A stretch of DNA of 45,532 nucleotides, taken from NCBI RefSeq assembly GCF_010093535.1, contig NW_022985212.1, forward strand, positions 1 to 45,532, given 5' to 3'. Positions 34,501 through 45,532 of the stretch are shown here, piece by piece. The stretch comes from Lindgomyces ingoldianus. Lineage: Eukaryota; Ascomycota; Dothideomycetes; Pleosporales; Lindgomycetaceae. Numbering within the stretch: position 1 is the first letter of the stretch; each line of letters starts with the position of its first letter. A program made the translations under genes and the position numbers. The notes under the pieces were generated by a model. That model had not been told where the DNA came from. It worked only from the letters and a program-made list of their open reading frames with translations, and did no database searches.

Positions 34501-34990
34501 CTATGTTGTTCTTTTCTGCGTAGAAAGAAGCTTTTTTCTTATTATGTAAACTTTTATTATGTAGAGTTATATTAGCAGTTTATGTAGTATGCATTAGGCG
34601 GTTTCTAGAAGTATTAGTTTGCCTTTTAGTCTATAGTAACTTAAAGGAATGCTTATAAGTTACTAAATAAGGCTTTACATAAAGGCTTAATAGTAAACAT
34701 AGCATGTTCTAGTTCTAGTTATCCTTAACAGGCTTATATAACAGCAGTGTGCAGTAAAACATCCTCTTAAAATTTTATTTCTAGTGCCTTTTATATAAGC
34801 ATAAGCTTATTAATTATTATTTTAAAGACTTTATGTAAACTTTTATTAAAGTTTTTTTATTAGTATTATATAAAAGTTATTATTGTCTAGTCTGTCTAGT
34901 ACTAGCTATAGTTTACATTAGTGTTAAAGTAACTGCTTAAAGTGTTATATAAATGCTTCTAGTTATGTCTAGAGCCTATGTTATGCATAT

Positions 34991-35270
34991 TGTCTGTACG
35001 CAGCAGCAGCGTTACAATCTAGATACAAGCGATCGCGCACAAGCAGGACCACGTATCTATGTCACATAATGCTTGTGCGCAAACCTCTGTGCGCAAACAT
35101 CTAGATATTCCCCTTTTCCTCTGTATAGAGGAAAGACAAAAGTAATAAAACTAGAAACATGTTACTTTTACTTTACTTACCTTATACACTGTGCACACTA
35201 TACACTACTCTTACTTTTACTACTTAAGTGCTTATACTATAAGCAGTTAGCTATTAGAGCTTATTTAACA
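34991..35270 (+). repeat. 5' LTR of copia D
   Basis: 280 bp, the reverse complement of the B LTR. The outer left edge (GCAGCAGCAGCGTTAC, CGATCGCGCAC) is well preserved and the inner right edge is mutated. Confidence 0.92.
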
Positions 35271-35351
35271 CTAATTAGTAGTTAATTTAATTAACTATAA
35301 ATTAGTAAGAGTAATAATAAAGTACTTATACTTTATAAAGTACTTTATTTT
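34991..35351 (+). mobile_element. Copia element D, 5' end (LTR plus first 81 bp of leader)
   Basis: D lies opposite to A, B and C, inserted in C. Its 280-bp LTR is 34991-35270 (TGTCTGTACG...TTTAACA). The leader then runs to 35351, where element E is inserted, and resumes at 41026. The left TSD would be CATAT (34986-34990); the right end is not in the window. Confidence 0.88.
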
Positions 35352-35356
35352 ATTAC

Positions 35357-35674
35357 TGTCACAGTATCCTCCCCGGATCCCAGACATAACTGTATTGGAC
35401 GCGTACTAGAGTATTATTAGTGCACGTCTGACACAAACACAACACAACACAGACATAAACTTAAGCATAAACTGCCTTAACACTAACTAAACCTAAAACA
35501 GGCTTAATTTATACTTAAAGCGCTTAGACTTTTAAGCTAAGTATTTAATTACTAATTTTTTTCTAAACCTTTTTATTTTTTACATAATGTCTTGTACTTA
35601 CTATAATACCTTACGTAGTAATTAAACTAGACCTCTGTGAAGCTCTATAACCTTACTTGTGCACAATTATAACA
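35357..35674 (+). repeat. 5' LTR of chromovirus E
   Basis: 318 bp, TGTCACAGTATCCTCC...TTATAACA. The outer left keeps CCCCGGATCCCAGAC, which reads CCCTAGATTCTAGAC in the right LTR. Confidence 0.95.
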
Positions 35675-37150
35675 TTATGTTGTGTTAAAACCTTAGCTAA
35701 GAATAGCCTCTAAATCTAATTTAATAAGCTTAGTACTTACATAACTCTAAGCTATTAGAGTAAGCTAAGAAGCCTTTTAAAAAGCGCTTACTTTATAGAA
35801 AAGCTGCTATGTTATAAGCTTTAAAGCTTTTTAAAAAGACTTTAAAGAATAGCTTTATGTTATTAAGTAGTCTATTTCTGCCTTAACTTCTGTTATAGTA
35901 GTAGGAACTAAGAACTTACTAGCCTTAAAGCTTACCTAGAAGTCTAGAGATAGCTTAACTCTTTTCTGCCTAACACTACCTATAACTTATAACCTTTCTA
36001 ACTTAGTAATAAAATCTAACTAACTCCTTAATCCCCTGCTGTTTAACAGAAAATAAAAAGACTTACTTTTTTTCCTACATAAGCTCTAATACAAACTTAA
36101 AGAAAATATAGACTAATTTCTCTTTAAACACTTCTAGTTACTATATGCTTACTTTTAACTTAACTATAATATAACAGCCTTAATTAACTTACTAATAGAT
36201 AAAGATATTATTAACTTAGATTAATTTATAGTGTTTTTATAAGTAACTTATAAAAACTTAAATAAAGAATTAATAGCCCTAAGTTACCTAAACACCTTAT
36301 AATAAAAAAAAAAAAGCTTTACTTTACACTTTACTAAGTTCTACTAACTTGCATTTAATATAGGCCTAAATAAGATAGGTCTAATTATAGCCTTATATAA
36401 CTCCTTCTTAACTAAACTATAACGCGCTATAGTAGGAGAACCCCTCTTAAACAACCTTAACGCGTATGCAAACCTAATTGCTACCTACAATAATAACATA
36501 AGGTTCCTCCCTATATAAGCTCTAATACGCCCCTAAACTAGCGCAGTTATAAATAAGAACTTTAACATAATAAAAATTAATTTAAATTATGCTCTAGTTA
36601 GTTTTAAAAAGCGTAAAAATTATAAAAAAAAAGTTAATGCTTTAAGTGCAGTAAGTATAGTTATATTTTTTAAAACTGCTTTATTCCCCTTTCTTAAGTC
36701 TACGCAAGTAGCGCTACTAGCACTTATTAAAGATTTTTACTATTTTAATTTTATTTCTGTAAGGGCTTTAACTTATATTTAAGCCCTAATCTTTCTTGCT
36801 ACTTTTAACGTAGCTGCAGCTATAGCAGTAGAAGCCTGCAAAAAGGCTTGTTCTAGGGCTAAGTTGCTCTTTAGGACTAATTTAACACTAGATCTTTGCT
36901 AACCTATAGGCTAAGTCCCCTACTAATAACTAGAAGTACTAAGTTAATATTTTTATATATTTATAATAAGAAACTATATTAGCTTTAATATAAGCTTTTA
37001 TTAACTTAGAAGTAAACAGCATAGGTTATATTAATAAAAAACTAGCGTGTAAACTAAATCTTTAATTAACACTACTTACCTAAATAATTTACCTAACTAG
37101 ATTTAATAAAAAATAACTTAAAAAAAGTTCTATCTTCTATACTATAACTA
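35675..37150 (+). pseudogene. 5' internal region of E, presumed gag
   Basis: By position, between the 5' LTR and the protease/RT, this should be gag. The region is strongly degraded and I could not read a capsid or CCHC knuckle motif with confidence. Confidence 0.4.
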
Positions 37151-40100
37151 TTATAATTACCTACTAACACTATAAGAAACAGATTAAGCTCTATGTAATA
37201 AACATAGAATGTTATAACCTAATCCTAGAACAACTATAGCTGTATTAGCACAAGGTTGCCTTTAATTACTAAAAGTAAGTTCTAAACTTTAACTCTTTTT
37301 AATGCTAAGATATATGCTTACACTTACACCTAAATAACACTTAAATAGCACTTAATATAGAAGGTTTTTAGACTTACTTTTTAATAACCTAAAAAAGAAC
37401 TACCTAAGTAAGGCTAATAAGCTAGGCCTTTTACTAAAATAAGCTATGTAAAATAATTTAACAACTACTTAAACTTAAAAAAGAAAAAGCTTTTAAAGAA
37501 CCTTTACTTATCTAATTTAGACACAAACTAGGACTTAAACAGCAGATAGACATCTGCTATATAAAACCTGCTCTATTTATAACCCTAGCTTAACAACTAG
37601 ATTATAAAATCTACGCAGTTATAATTTCTAATATAGACTAAGCTTTAGCTTCTTAAAAACACACTAATTTAAAGATAATAGTCTCTTAAGACTACTATAA
37701 CCTGTTACATATCTTTTTCTAAGACAAGTCTAATAAGCTTTTAATATAATATCTGTATAATTACTAGATAACCTTTAAGCCTAGTAAACAACCTAGTTAC
37801 AGGCCACTATATAAGATGTTACTAAATAAATTAAAAGTGCTCTAAAAATACCTTAATAAGAACCTAAAAAAAAAGTTTATTTAAGCTAGCTTCTTACTAG
37901 TAGTATTACTTATACTATTTATAAAGAAACTTAGAGGTAGGCTTTAATTTTATGTTAACTACTAAAGACTAAATACTGTTACTATTAAAAACTAATACTT
38001 AATTCCCTTTTTATAAAAAACCCTAAGCTAACTAAGTAAAGCAAAGTATTTTATAAAGTTAGATATTATTGCTGCCTTTAACAAGCTAAGAATAGTAAAG
38101 GGTAATAAGTAGCTAATAGTGTTTTAGACCTAATACAGACTATTTAAGTACCTAGTAATGCTCTTTAGCTTAGCTAACACGCCTAGTACTTTTTAACATT
38201 TTGTAAACAACTTGCTCTAACCCTACCTAGACATGTTCTGCACTGTGTATATTAATAATATTCTAATCTATAGTAATAGCCTTTTAGAGTACAAACAGCA
38301 TGTACGCCTAGTGCTAAAGGCTATAAAAGAAGCAGGTCTGCAACTTAACATAGACAAATGTAAGTTCTACTAATTAAAGGTTATGTATTTAGAATATGTA
38401 ATCTTTATAAATAGCATTTAAATAAACCCTGTTAAGGTTTAGACTATGCTAGATTAGCAATACCTAAAAGATGTAAAGAATGTTTAAGCCTTTATAAGAT
38501 TTACTAACTTTTACTAATAATTTATTAATAACTTTTTATAGCTAGTAAGCCCTATAATTACACTTACTAAAAAAAAGGTTTAATTTAACTTTAACTTAAA
38601 TTACTAACAGTTTTTTAACTAGCTAAAAAAAGCCTTTACTAAAGCTTTAATACTTTGCTACTTTAACTTTAAACTACTAATACTTATAAAAGCTAATGCC
38701 TTAGACTATGTAGTAGCAGGAGTTCTCTTCTAGACTAAGCTAGATAGGACTATTAGGCCTATTGCATACTTCTTAAAAAAAATAAGTCCTGTAGAAGGCA
38801 ATTATAAGATCTATAATAAAAAATTGCTTACTATAGTACGCTGCTTTAAATAATAGCAACCTAAACTAGAAAGTGCAGCGCATTTAATACAGGTTCTATC
38901 TAACTATAAGAACTTACAGTACTTTACAACTATAAAATAACTTAGCTACTAATAAGCCTGTTAGTTTAAATACCTATCCTATTTTAATTTTAAGATTACT
39001 TATTATTCTAGTTAAGACAAAGAGAAACTAAATGCCTTTATAAAGTAATCTTAAAACGTCTCTACTTAAAAAAAAGTGTAAAAGGTTTAACACTAAACTC
39101 TACTTTAACCTAAGCTATTTTTAGACCTTAACCTAAATAAAATAGATTAGATAATTAATTAGATTATTACTAATAAGTATCTAAATAATAAATTTATTTA
39201 AGAAACTTTAAACTTACTCTAAAACAGCGCTAGTTAGTTAAAAAAGGTAACACTAGCTAACTATAAAAACTAAAATAGTAAGCTATATTACTATAACTAA
39301 CTTATAATCTCTAATTCTAATAAACTAAGAATTAAACTACTCTAAATTATACACAACTTGCCTGTTAGAGGACACCTAGGCAGAGGAAAGACTCTTAACC
39401 TACTACAGAGAGAGTACTACTAGCCCTGCATGTTCTATACTGTACGCTAATACGTATTATGTTGCTATACTTGCTGTAAAGTAAAGGCCTTTTAAAAAAG
39501 GTATAATAGCCTGCTTAAACTGCTCTTAATCTCTAAACAAGCTTAGAAAGACATATTAATTAATTTTATTATAAACCTACCCCTATTTAAAGGGTACATA
39601 AATATTATAGTAGTTGTTAATTACTTAACTAAGTATTAACACCTAATATTATGTTCCTCTATAACTGCCTCTAATATAGCCTAGTTATTCTACTAATACA
39701 TATAGGTTTACTATAGCCTGCCTAACATAATTATATTAGACAGAGGTACACAGTTTATCTTAGCCTTCTAGGACAAACTCTGTAAACAGCTCTAAATTAT
39801 TCCTTATCTATCTACAGCTTTTTACCTAGAGACTAACAGCTAGACTAAGAATGTAAATGCTGTAATAAAATAAGTCCTATAAGTGTACATAAACTACTAG
39901 TAAAATAACTAGGTAAAATAGTTAGCTATAGCATAGTTTAAAGCTAATAACATAATATCTAAATTAACATAAGTATCCTTGTTCTTAGTAAACTATAGAT
40001 ACTTCCCTTAAATAAAATTTAAACTACTTATAAATACCCCTTAACTAACTTATTAATCTATATAAGTAATAAATGTAAATAGACTTATTAATAAGATCTA

Positions 40101-40400
40101 AAATATATCTAAATATGTTTATAAAAAGCTTACATAGGCTTAAGCTTTTTAATAAGAGTACATAAACTAATTCTAAACCCTTGCCCCTGTGTATGCAGCT
40201 AGCAAGAAGGTCTAGCTAGACACTAGAAATATCTAAACAAACTAATAATTAAAGAAACTTAATTAGAAAAACCTTAGCCCCTTTATAGTAGCCTATATAG
40301 TCTTATTACACACTTACTAATTAATCCTACCTAACAGCATAAAGATACACCCTGTGTTCTATGTATTGTTGCTGCGCTAAGTAGCCTCTAAATCTAACTA
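37150..40400 (+). pseudogene. Degenerate pol of chromovirus E
   Basis: RT at about 37700-38450: YYNLLHIFFQDKSNKLL, LRGRLQFYVNYQRLNTVTIK, LSKAKYFIKLDIIAAFNKLR, LFSLANTPSTFQHFVNN and TVYINNILIYSNSLLEYK, in which the family's YIDD reads YINN. RNase H at about 38580-39050 ([38 protein letters not shown]). Integrase at about 39340-40200 (LPVRGHLGRGKTLNLLQREY, ILDRGTQFILAFQDKL). Assigned to Ty3/gypsy from this order and these motifs. Stops are TAG/TAA at former Gln/Trp codons. It is dead. Confidence 0.9.
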
Positions 40401-40439
40401 TCTACCTAGACAGCTAAACCTGCCACCTAAACCTGTTAT

Positions 40440-40625
40440 TATAAACAATAAACTAGAATATGTTGTAGAAGACATTAAATAGATCTAGTTTAATAAGAAG
40501 AAATGTATCTATAAATACCTTATAAAATAGACTAGATATAATAAACTGTTATAGGAACCTGCAGAAGCCCTATAAGAAAACTCTACAGTAACCTAATTCT
40601 ACGCCTAATACCTATCTAAACTAAA
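40440..40625 (+). pseudogene. Chromodomain relic at the end of E pol
   Basis: Motif LEYVVEDIKQI near 40450-40485, then YKYLIKQTRYNKLLQEPAEAL near 40510-40575 and QFYAQYLSKLN, matching the EWEVEDIL...YLVKWTGY...WEPAE pattern of chromovirus chromodomains with the Trp codons lost to RIP-type changes. Confidence 0.8.
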
Positions 40626-40702
40626 CCTGTACCCTAACAAAGACAACCTAATGCTAGAACTACTAATATAAAGAATTCCCTTCCTAATAAAGAGGGGGGT
40701 AC

Positions 40703-41020
40703 TGTCACAGTATCCTCCCTAGATTCTAGACATAACTGTATTAGACGTGTACTAGAGTATTATTAGTGCACGTCTAACATAAATACAACATAACATAGAT
40801 ATAAACTTAAGTATAAACTACCTTAACACTAACTAAACCTAGAATAAGCTTAATTTATACCTAAAGCGCTTAGACTTCTAAGCTAAGTATTTAATTACTA
40901 ATTTCCTCCTAAACTTTCCTGTTCCTCACACAACGTCTTATACCTACTATAATACCTTACGTAGTAATTAAACTAGACCTCTGTGAAGCTCTATAACCTT
41001 ACTTGTGCACGATCGTGACA
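40703..41020 (+). repeat. 3' LTR of chromovirus E
   Basis: 318 bp, ending GCACGATCGTGACA, where the left LTR has GCACAATTATAACA at its inner end. All differences seen are transitions. Confidence 0.95.
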
Positions 41021-41100
41021 ATTACTTATCTTTTAAAAAGAGTAATAATAGAGCACTTACACCTTATAAAGTACTTTATTTAGTTACTTATTTCTTAGAA

Positions 41101-41340
41101 TAGTAGATTAATCCTTTACATTATATAGCAAGCTCTGCTACTGTATAAAGTAAGAAAAAAATAGTGTAAGACACACACTAAAGCTACTAAAGCTGTATAA
41201 CTTAGTAGCTAAATAATAGTAGATTAATCCTTTACATTATACAGCAAGCTCTGCTACTGTACAAAGTAAGAAGAAGATAGTGTAAAGCGCACACTAAAGC
41301 TATTAAAGCTGCATAACTTAGTAGCTAGACAACAGCAGTA
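41101..41340. repeat. Two tandem leader repeats in copia D
   Basis: Two copies of the unit seen three times in B, in reverse: each contains AGCAAGCTCTGCTACTGTA and ends near CATAACTTAGTAGCTA or its mutated form. Confidence 0.85.
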
Positions 41341-43099
41341 CCTGTGTAATTTACTAGAAAAGTAATTAACTATACTATTATAATAAAATCTTACTAGTAA
41401 CTAATAACTCTATATAATAATAAAAAGAATAAGAAATAATTTTTATTATATAAATAACTTATAAAAAATATAAAAATATTAAAGGTAACACTACAAAACA
41501 AGACTAGCCTAAAGTACTAGAATAATAAAATTAACACATTAAAAGCTCTAATAAGCTTATAAACTTAATTATATATAAGTTACATAATTACTAATCTACA
41601 CATAATAACTTAAAAAGGCGCTACTTTTTTAAGTTTATACATAAAAGATTTTAAAAAATAAATACTATAAAACTTTTTAGCACTTAGCTGCACATTTAAA
41701 AAGAAGCTTATATAAGTGCTAAAGAATAAAGAAATTACACTATAGCTAGGCACTAAAAGTACCTAAGCCTAGAAGCTGTATAATATAGCATAAAAGAAAG
41801 TAATTATACTAAAAAGGCTTTATATATAACTTTTATTACTATATAAGGCTCTGCACAGAAGCAGACTAAACATAATGCTGCTATTAACACTAAACATACT
41901 AGCATTACTTACTTCTACACTTTAGCTAGCACTACACTAATTACTGTACAAATAATACATGCTACCCTACCTAACGCCTGCTCCACACTCTTAATCGTAC
42001 ACACTACCGCCTGCAGTAGTGTATGCACCTGCATAATCTATACTACATTACAACCTGTACAAACTTCTACCTTAAAGGGAAACTGCTAAAGAAAAACTTT
42101 TAGTAAATAAAATTATATAATTTTAAAAGGCATAAAAAAATAATAACTGCACAGGTTAACTATATAACATTCTTATAAATAAAATAATAATCTTTATTAA
42201 TTTATATTAATAGCTAGATATCTAGAAAACTTAGTATATAAACATCTTTCTAGATATCCTAAAAGGTTAAGTAAATATGTACTATATGCACAACATAGGC
42301 TTTAGATATAACTAGAAGTATTTATATAACACCTTAAGCAGTTACTTTAACACTAATATAAACTATAGCTAGTACTAGACAGACTAGACAATAACAACCT
42401 TTGTATAATACTAATAAAAGAACTTTAATAAAAGTTTACATAAAGTCTTTAAAGTAATAATTAATAAGCTTATGCTTATATAAAAGGCACTAGAAATAGA
42501 ATTTTAAAAAGATGTTTTACTGCACACTGCTGTTATACAAGCTTATTAAGGATAACTAAAACTAGAACATGCTATGTTTACTATTAAGCCTTTATATAAA
42601 GCCTTATTTAGTAACTTATAAGCATTACTCTAAGTTACTATAGACTAAAGGGTAAACTAATACTTTTAAGAACTGCCTAATGCATACTACACAGACTGCT
42701 AATATAACTCTGCATAATAAAAAAGAAGCTTCTCTCTGCATAGAAGAGAACAACATAGAAGATCTTTATCTAGGTTTAGGCTATAATCTAGAGACAACTG
42801 CACATAGATAAAGAAGTGCTTTATTTACTATAAAAAAAATGTTAGTTATTAAACTACTCTTATAATAACTATACATAAGTAAAGAACTAGTATGTTGCCT
42901 TATATAAAAATTTTTATAATAAGACTTTATTATATAAAGCTATTACCTTATACATCTAAAACTTTTAAAGTTACTTTAAGGAAAAAAATAATTTGCATAA
43001 CATAAAGAAAATAAAATAAGAGAGTAAGAATGCTAAAAAAGCTGTTAACTACTTTACCTCTACTGCCTATCTACACTATGCAACAGGAAAGAACATCTA

Positions 43100-45395
43100 T
43101 AGCATTAAACCTAAAGAATATGCTAAGTAGTTTATCCTTAATAACTAATACTATATAGTATACTAAAGTAAACTATAAGACATAGGTGTAGTAAAGATCT
43201 CTACTATTAGTAAGTTCTAACTTAAGGCGTATATATAAGAGAACTTATATATAAAAATTAATTAAACACTTAGCTAAATAAATATTAGCTTTAAAAGCTA
43301 GACACTAAAGAAATTAATTAGTACTATATAAATCTAAAACTTAATTAGTCTAGTTATATACTACATCTTAGAGACTTTAACACTATTTCTACTATTACTA
43401 GTAGATGCTAACTAACTTAGAGTATACTTTAATAATGTTTTAAATATTATTATACATAAAAATAAAACTACTATACTTATTATATAAAAATAAAGACACT
43501 TTTTTTTTAATATTAGTAAAAAGAAATTTATGTCTTTTTTTACTAAATTAAAACTTTACTGCTTTTACTACTAATTTAAACACTCTTACATAGAGAGACT
43601 CTAGAAGATGCTAACTAGCGCTAGCTACAACATTAATGCTATAGTGCTAGAAGAGATTAAGAAGTTTTACTACCTCTACTAATTATATAACTAGGCTTTA
43701 TAAAAATTTAAGTTTATAATTAAAAATAACACTTACTTTAACTATAAAGTTATTATTAATGTTATATAAATTAATAATAAAAATGTTTTACATGTTATTA
43801 ATATAAACATATTATTTTAGGCTACTATATTTCTAAAATCTATGTCTACACAAGATACCTAGAATGCACTATGTAAATGCTAGATTAACACTTATTAAAG
43901 ACCCCTAGACTATATTATGTATAACCTTAGTATAAACTTTGCTTTAAAGAATTTTTAAGCTTATGTAAAGATTATAAAAGCTATATGTAGGCAGATGCCT
44001 ATAATAGCATATTAGGCAGTTAGAAAAGTTAAGCGCGCACACACACCTCTTTAATAAGCGTTTAACATCTTAAAGACTAAGCTAAGTAACTGTATAGATA
44101 ATAAGGCTATTCTATAGATAGTAGTTAAGGCTCTAAACAACACAGCTAGCCTGCACAGTCTAGTACCTACACTACTAGTCTTTAAAGCATACCTAAGAAT
44201 TAACCTAAACTTTTTACTATTGCTAGATATTATTATATAAGTAAGCGCTATATAAAAAGTAATAAAAATACTTTAAAAGAACTATGTAAAAGTAAACATT
44301 AATTATGTAATTAACACTTATAATAGCTTTATAACTTATAAAGTTTTTAACTTTCCCCTTAGCTTAGAGATTATAGTATAGAGAGAAAAAGAAGGCTAGA
44401 CTAGCTTATATAAAATTAAGAGTATTAAAAGAAAAAACATTATTATTAAAAAAAATAGCCTACTAAACTCTAATATACACAGGTTAAACTATACTATAAA
44501 GAAAAGAAGAAAGATAACCTACCTATAACAGATAACCTAGATAAACTAATCTTTTTATAAAGAAATCTTTTAAAGAAAAGAAAGAAAAAACAGCTTAATA
44601 AAAATATTATAAAGGTAGAACTAAAGCCTACTATAGACTAAGCCCCTTAGGATAGCAATGCAGCACTAGTGCAAAAGAAAGATATAAATACTAGAAAAAG
44701 TAAAAGGTAAAGAAAACCTGCATAAAGTCTAGACTAGGTATTTCTAACCTAGAAAAAAAAGAATAATTAGGCCTTATCTATTAAGCTTTATATAAATAGT
44801 GTAATTACTATACTTAAAAAACTATTTAAAAAATTAAACTGTATAAAGATAAACACTCTAATTACTAATAGCACTTTTAAGGTTATAGTGTATAACTTAA
44901 TAAGGCATAAAAGTTAAATTTCTAACCTCTGCCTTGTATAAAAAGTAAAAGGTAAAATAACTTAACTATATAAAAAATCCTACCTAGTGTTTACTAGGTA
45001 CTTAGATAAAAAAAAAAGAGAAATTTTTACCTAGTTACTAACTATCTAGAAGATAAGCTAGAGACTACTTCTAGCTATAAAAGTAAGCCTAAGAGCTATA
45101 TACAGAATGCATTTTAAACTGTGTAATATTATATAAGCATACATCTAATTAATAAATAAGCTTATACGCACACTGTACATAAAGCTACTAAAGAAGATGC
45201 ACTAGAGCTTTCTACTAAATATAATACTCTAGGTTGTACAACTCTTATATAAAGCTACTAAATTAGGACTATATTAGTTTAAAACATACTATAACTACTA
45301 TAAAAAAAAGCTGTGTATGCACATCTTTTTATATAACTCTTACTTTTTAATAACTAATAAAAGAGAGCACACTTTTAGTATTACTAGCTTATAAA
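43100..45395 (+). pseudogene. Degenerate copia pol of element D
   Basis: In order: a pre-integrase zinc-finger relic (LTSASYNINAIVLEEIKKFY near 43610-43675, Cys/His partly lost), then the integrase core (VLHVINIDILFQAAIFLKSI near 43790-43850, INTYQRPLDYIMYNLSINFA near 43885-43945, AYQAVRKVKRAHTPLQQAFN near 44005-44065, IVVKALNNTASLHSLVPTLL near 44120-44175). The RT starts at about 44990, with the block YRMHFKLCNII near 45100 and ILQVV-like sequence near 45220. CAA/CAG-to-stop changes recur. This best-readable copia copy fixes the coding strand of A-C. Confidence 0.85.
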
Positions 45396-45532
45396 TGTAA
45401 CGGCGCAGGCAAGACAATGGGTCCGAATGCGGTATGAATCCACTCAGAGGCATATGGGAGTGCGTGGGGACTCAGAGACCTGGGAATACCAATGACACCT
45501 ATAGGCCTTGTACGTAGGATATCAGAAAACTA
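45396..45532 (-). mobile_element. LTR of a second H-family chromovirus, cut by the window edge
   Basis: Starts TGTAACGGCGCAGGCAAGAC, the same LTR edge as 19169, and follows that LTR to the end of the window with much better GC retention. It abuts internal sequence of copia D, so it is a younger insertion into D. The left TSD would be ATAAA (45391-45395). Orientation is inferred from comparison with the H LTR. Confidence 0.8.

Larger units (their letters stand above)
30322..34990 (-). mobile_element. Copia element C, truncated on the right by element D
   Basis: The left LTR is 30322-30596 (275 bp). The internal sequence is colinear with A (minus-sense pol, integrase about 32960-33560) and then continues into leader sequence shared with B and D. 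The run stops at GCATAT (34990), where the inverted LTR of D starts. The same leader continues beyond this point in B and D, so D interrupted C. The right LTR of C is outside the window. It is heavily RIP-mutated and contains an assembly gap. Confidence 0.85.
35357..41020 (+). mobile_element. Ty3/gypsy chromovirus E (5664 bp), structurally complete, RIP-degraded
   Basis: Two 318-bp LTRs (35357-35674, 40703-41020) with a perfect TSD ATTAC (35352-35356, 41021-41025). A polypurine tract AAAGAGGGGGGT (40689-40700) precedes the 3' LTR and fixes plus orientation. Domain order is gag (poorly readable), protease, RT, RNase H, integrase, chromodomain. It is inserted in the leader of copia D, whose sequence is continuous across the TSD. 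It belongs to a different family from F and H, judged by LTR length and sequence. Confidence 0.95.
41026..45395 (+). mobile_element. Copia element D, continued: leader, integrase and RT
   Basis: Continuous with 35351 once E and one TSD are removed. The leader runs to about 42300 and contains a tandem repeat (41101-41340). A gag/linker region is unreadable. The pol relic starts at about 43100. The sequence ends at TATAAA (45395), where another LTR begins; element A continues past this point (its matching position is about 4846), so D is interrupted, not finished. Confidence 0.88.

Noticed and set aside
30322..45395. C and D read as one element with inverted LTRs
   Set aside because: The leader of C stops mid-sequence at 34990 while the same leader continues in B and D, so D is a separate insertion in opposite orientation.

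Overview
The window comes from a filamentous ascomycete (Pezizomycotina), most likely a Dothideomycete with AT-rich isochores; I cannot name the species. The evidence is a HET-domain gene, a protein with two retropepsin-like domains, a 64-nt GT-AG intron, fungal Ty1/copia and Ty3/chromovirus retrotransposons, and heavy repeat-induced point mutation (RIP). RIP shows as C-to-T changes on either strand: CAG/CAA codons have become TAG/TAA and CTAG/TATA are very frequent. About 90% of the window is decayed, nested transposon sequence. I see no tRNA, rRNA, CRISPR or bacterial-type operon.

Layout. 1-1151 (-): intact 5' part of a HET-domain gene that runs off the left edge. 1152-2212: intergenic. 2213-3234 and 9424-10244 (-): two halves of one host gene, split by copia element A (3235-9423, TSD GTATG). 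10585-12158: a TA-flanked foldback element that carries a 471-bp solo LTR with a 10-bp minisatellite. 12416-16707: copia element B (TSD GTAAA), an internal-deletion derivative. 16713-18640: unidentified degraded repeat. 18838-19168: two copies of a 183-bp-spaced tandem repeat. 19169 onward: chromovirus H (-), with its left LTR at 19169-19459. H is split by chromovirus F (20464-28312, TSD AGTTT) and again at 30322 by copia C. C is interrupted at 34991 by inverted copia D. D carries chromovirus E (35357-41020, TSD ATTAC) and, at 45396, the LTR of another H-family element that leaves the window. F also holds a 201-bp GC-rich, hairpin-rich insertion in its gag region.

Only the HET gene looks functional. 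The transposons are all dead: catalytic Asp codons are changed and nonsense codons occur throughout. The main points of interest are a repeated pattern in which the outer edges of every LTR element are spared from RIP while the inner LTR copies are degraded, a frame-exact disruption of the two-domain retropepsin-like gene, the small structured 201-bp insertion, and a deletion in B whose breakpoint lies in a 14-bp direct repeat. I did not find a convincing new multi-gene system.
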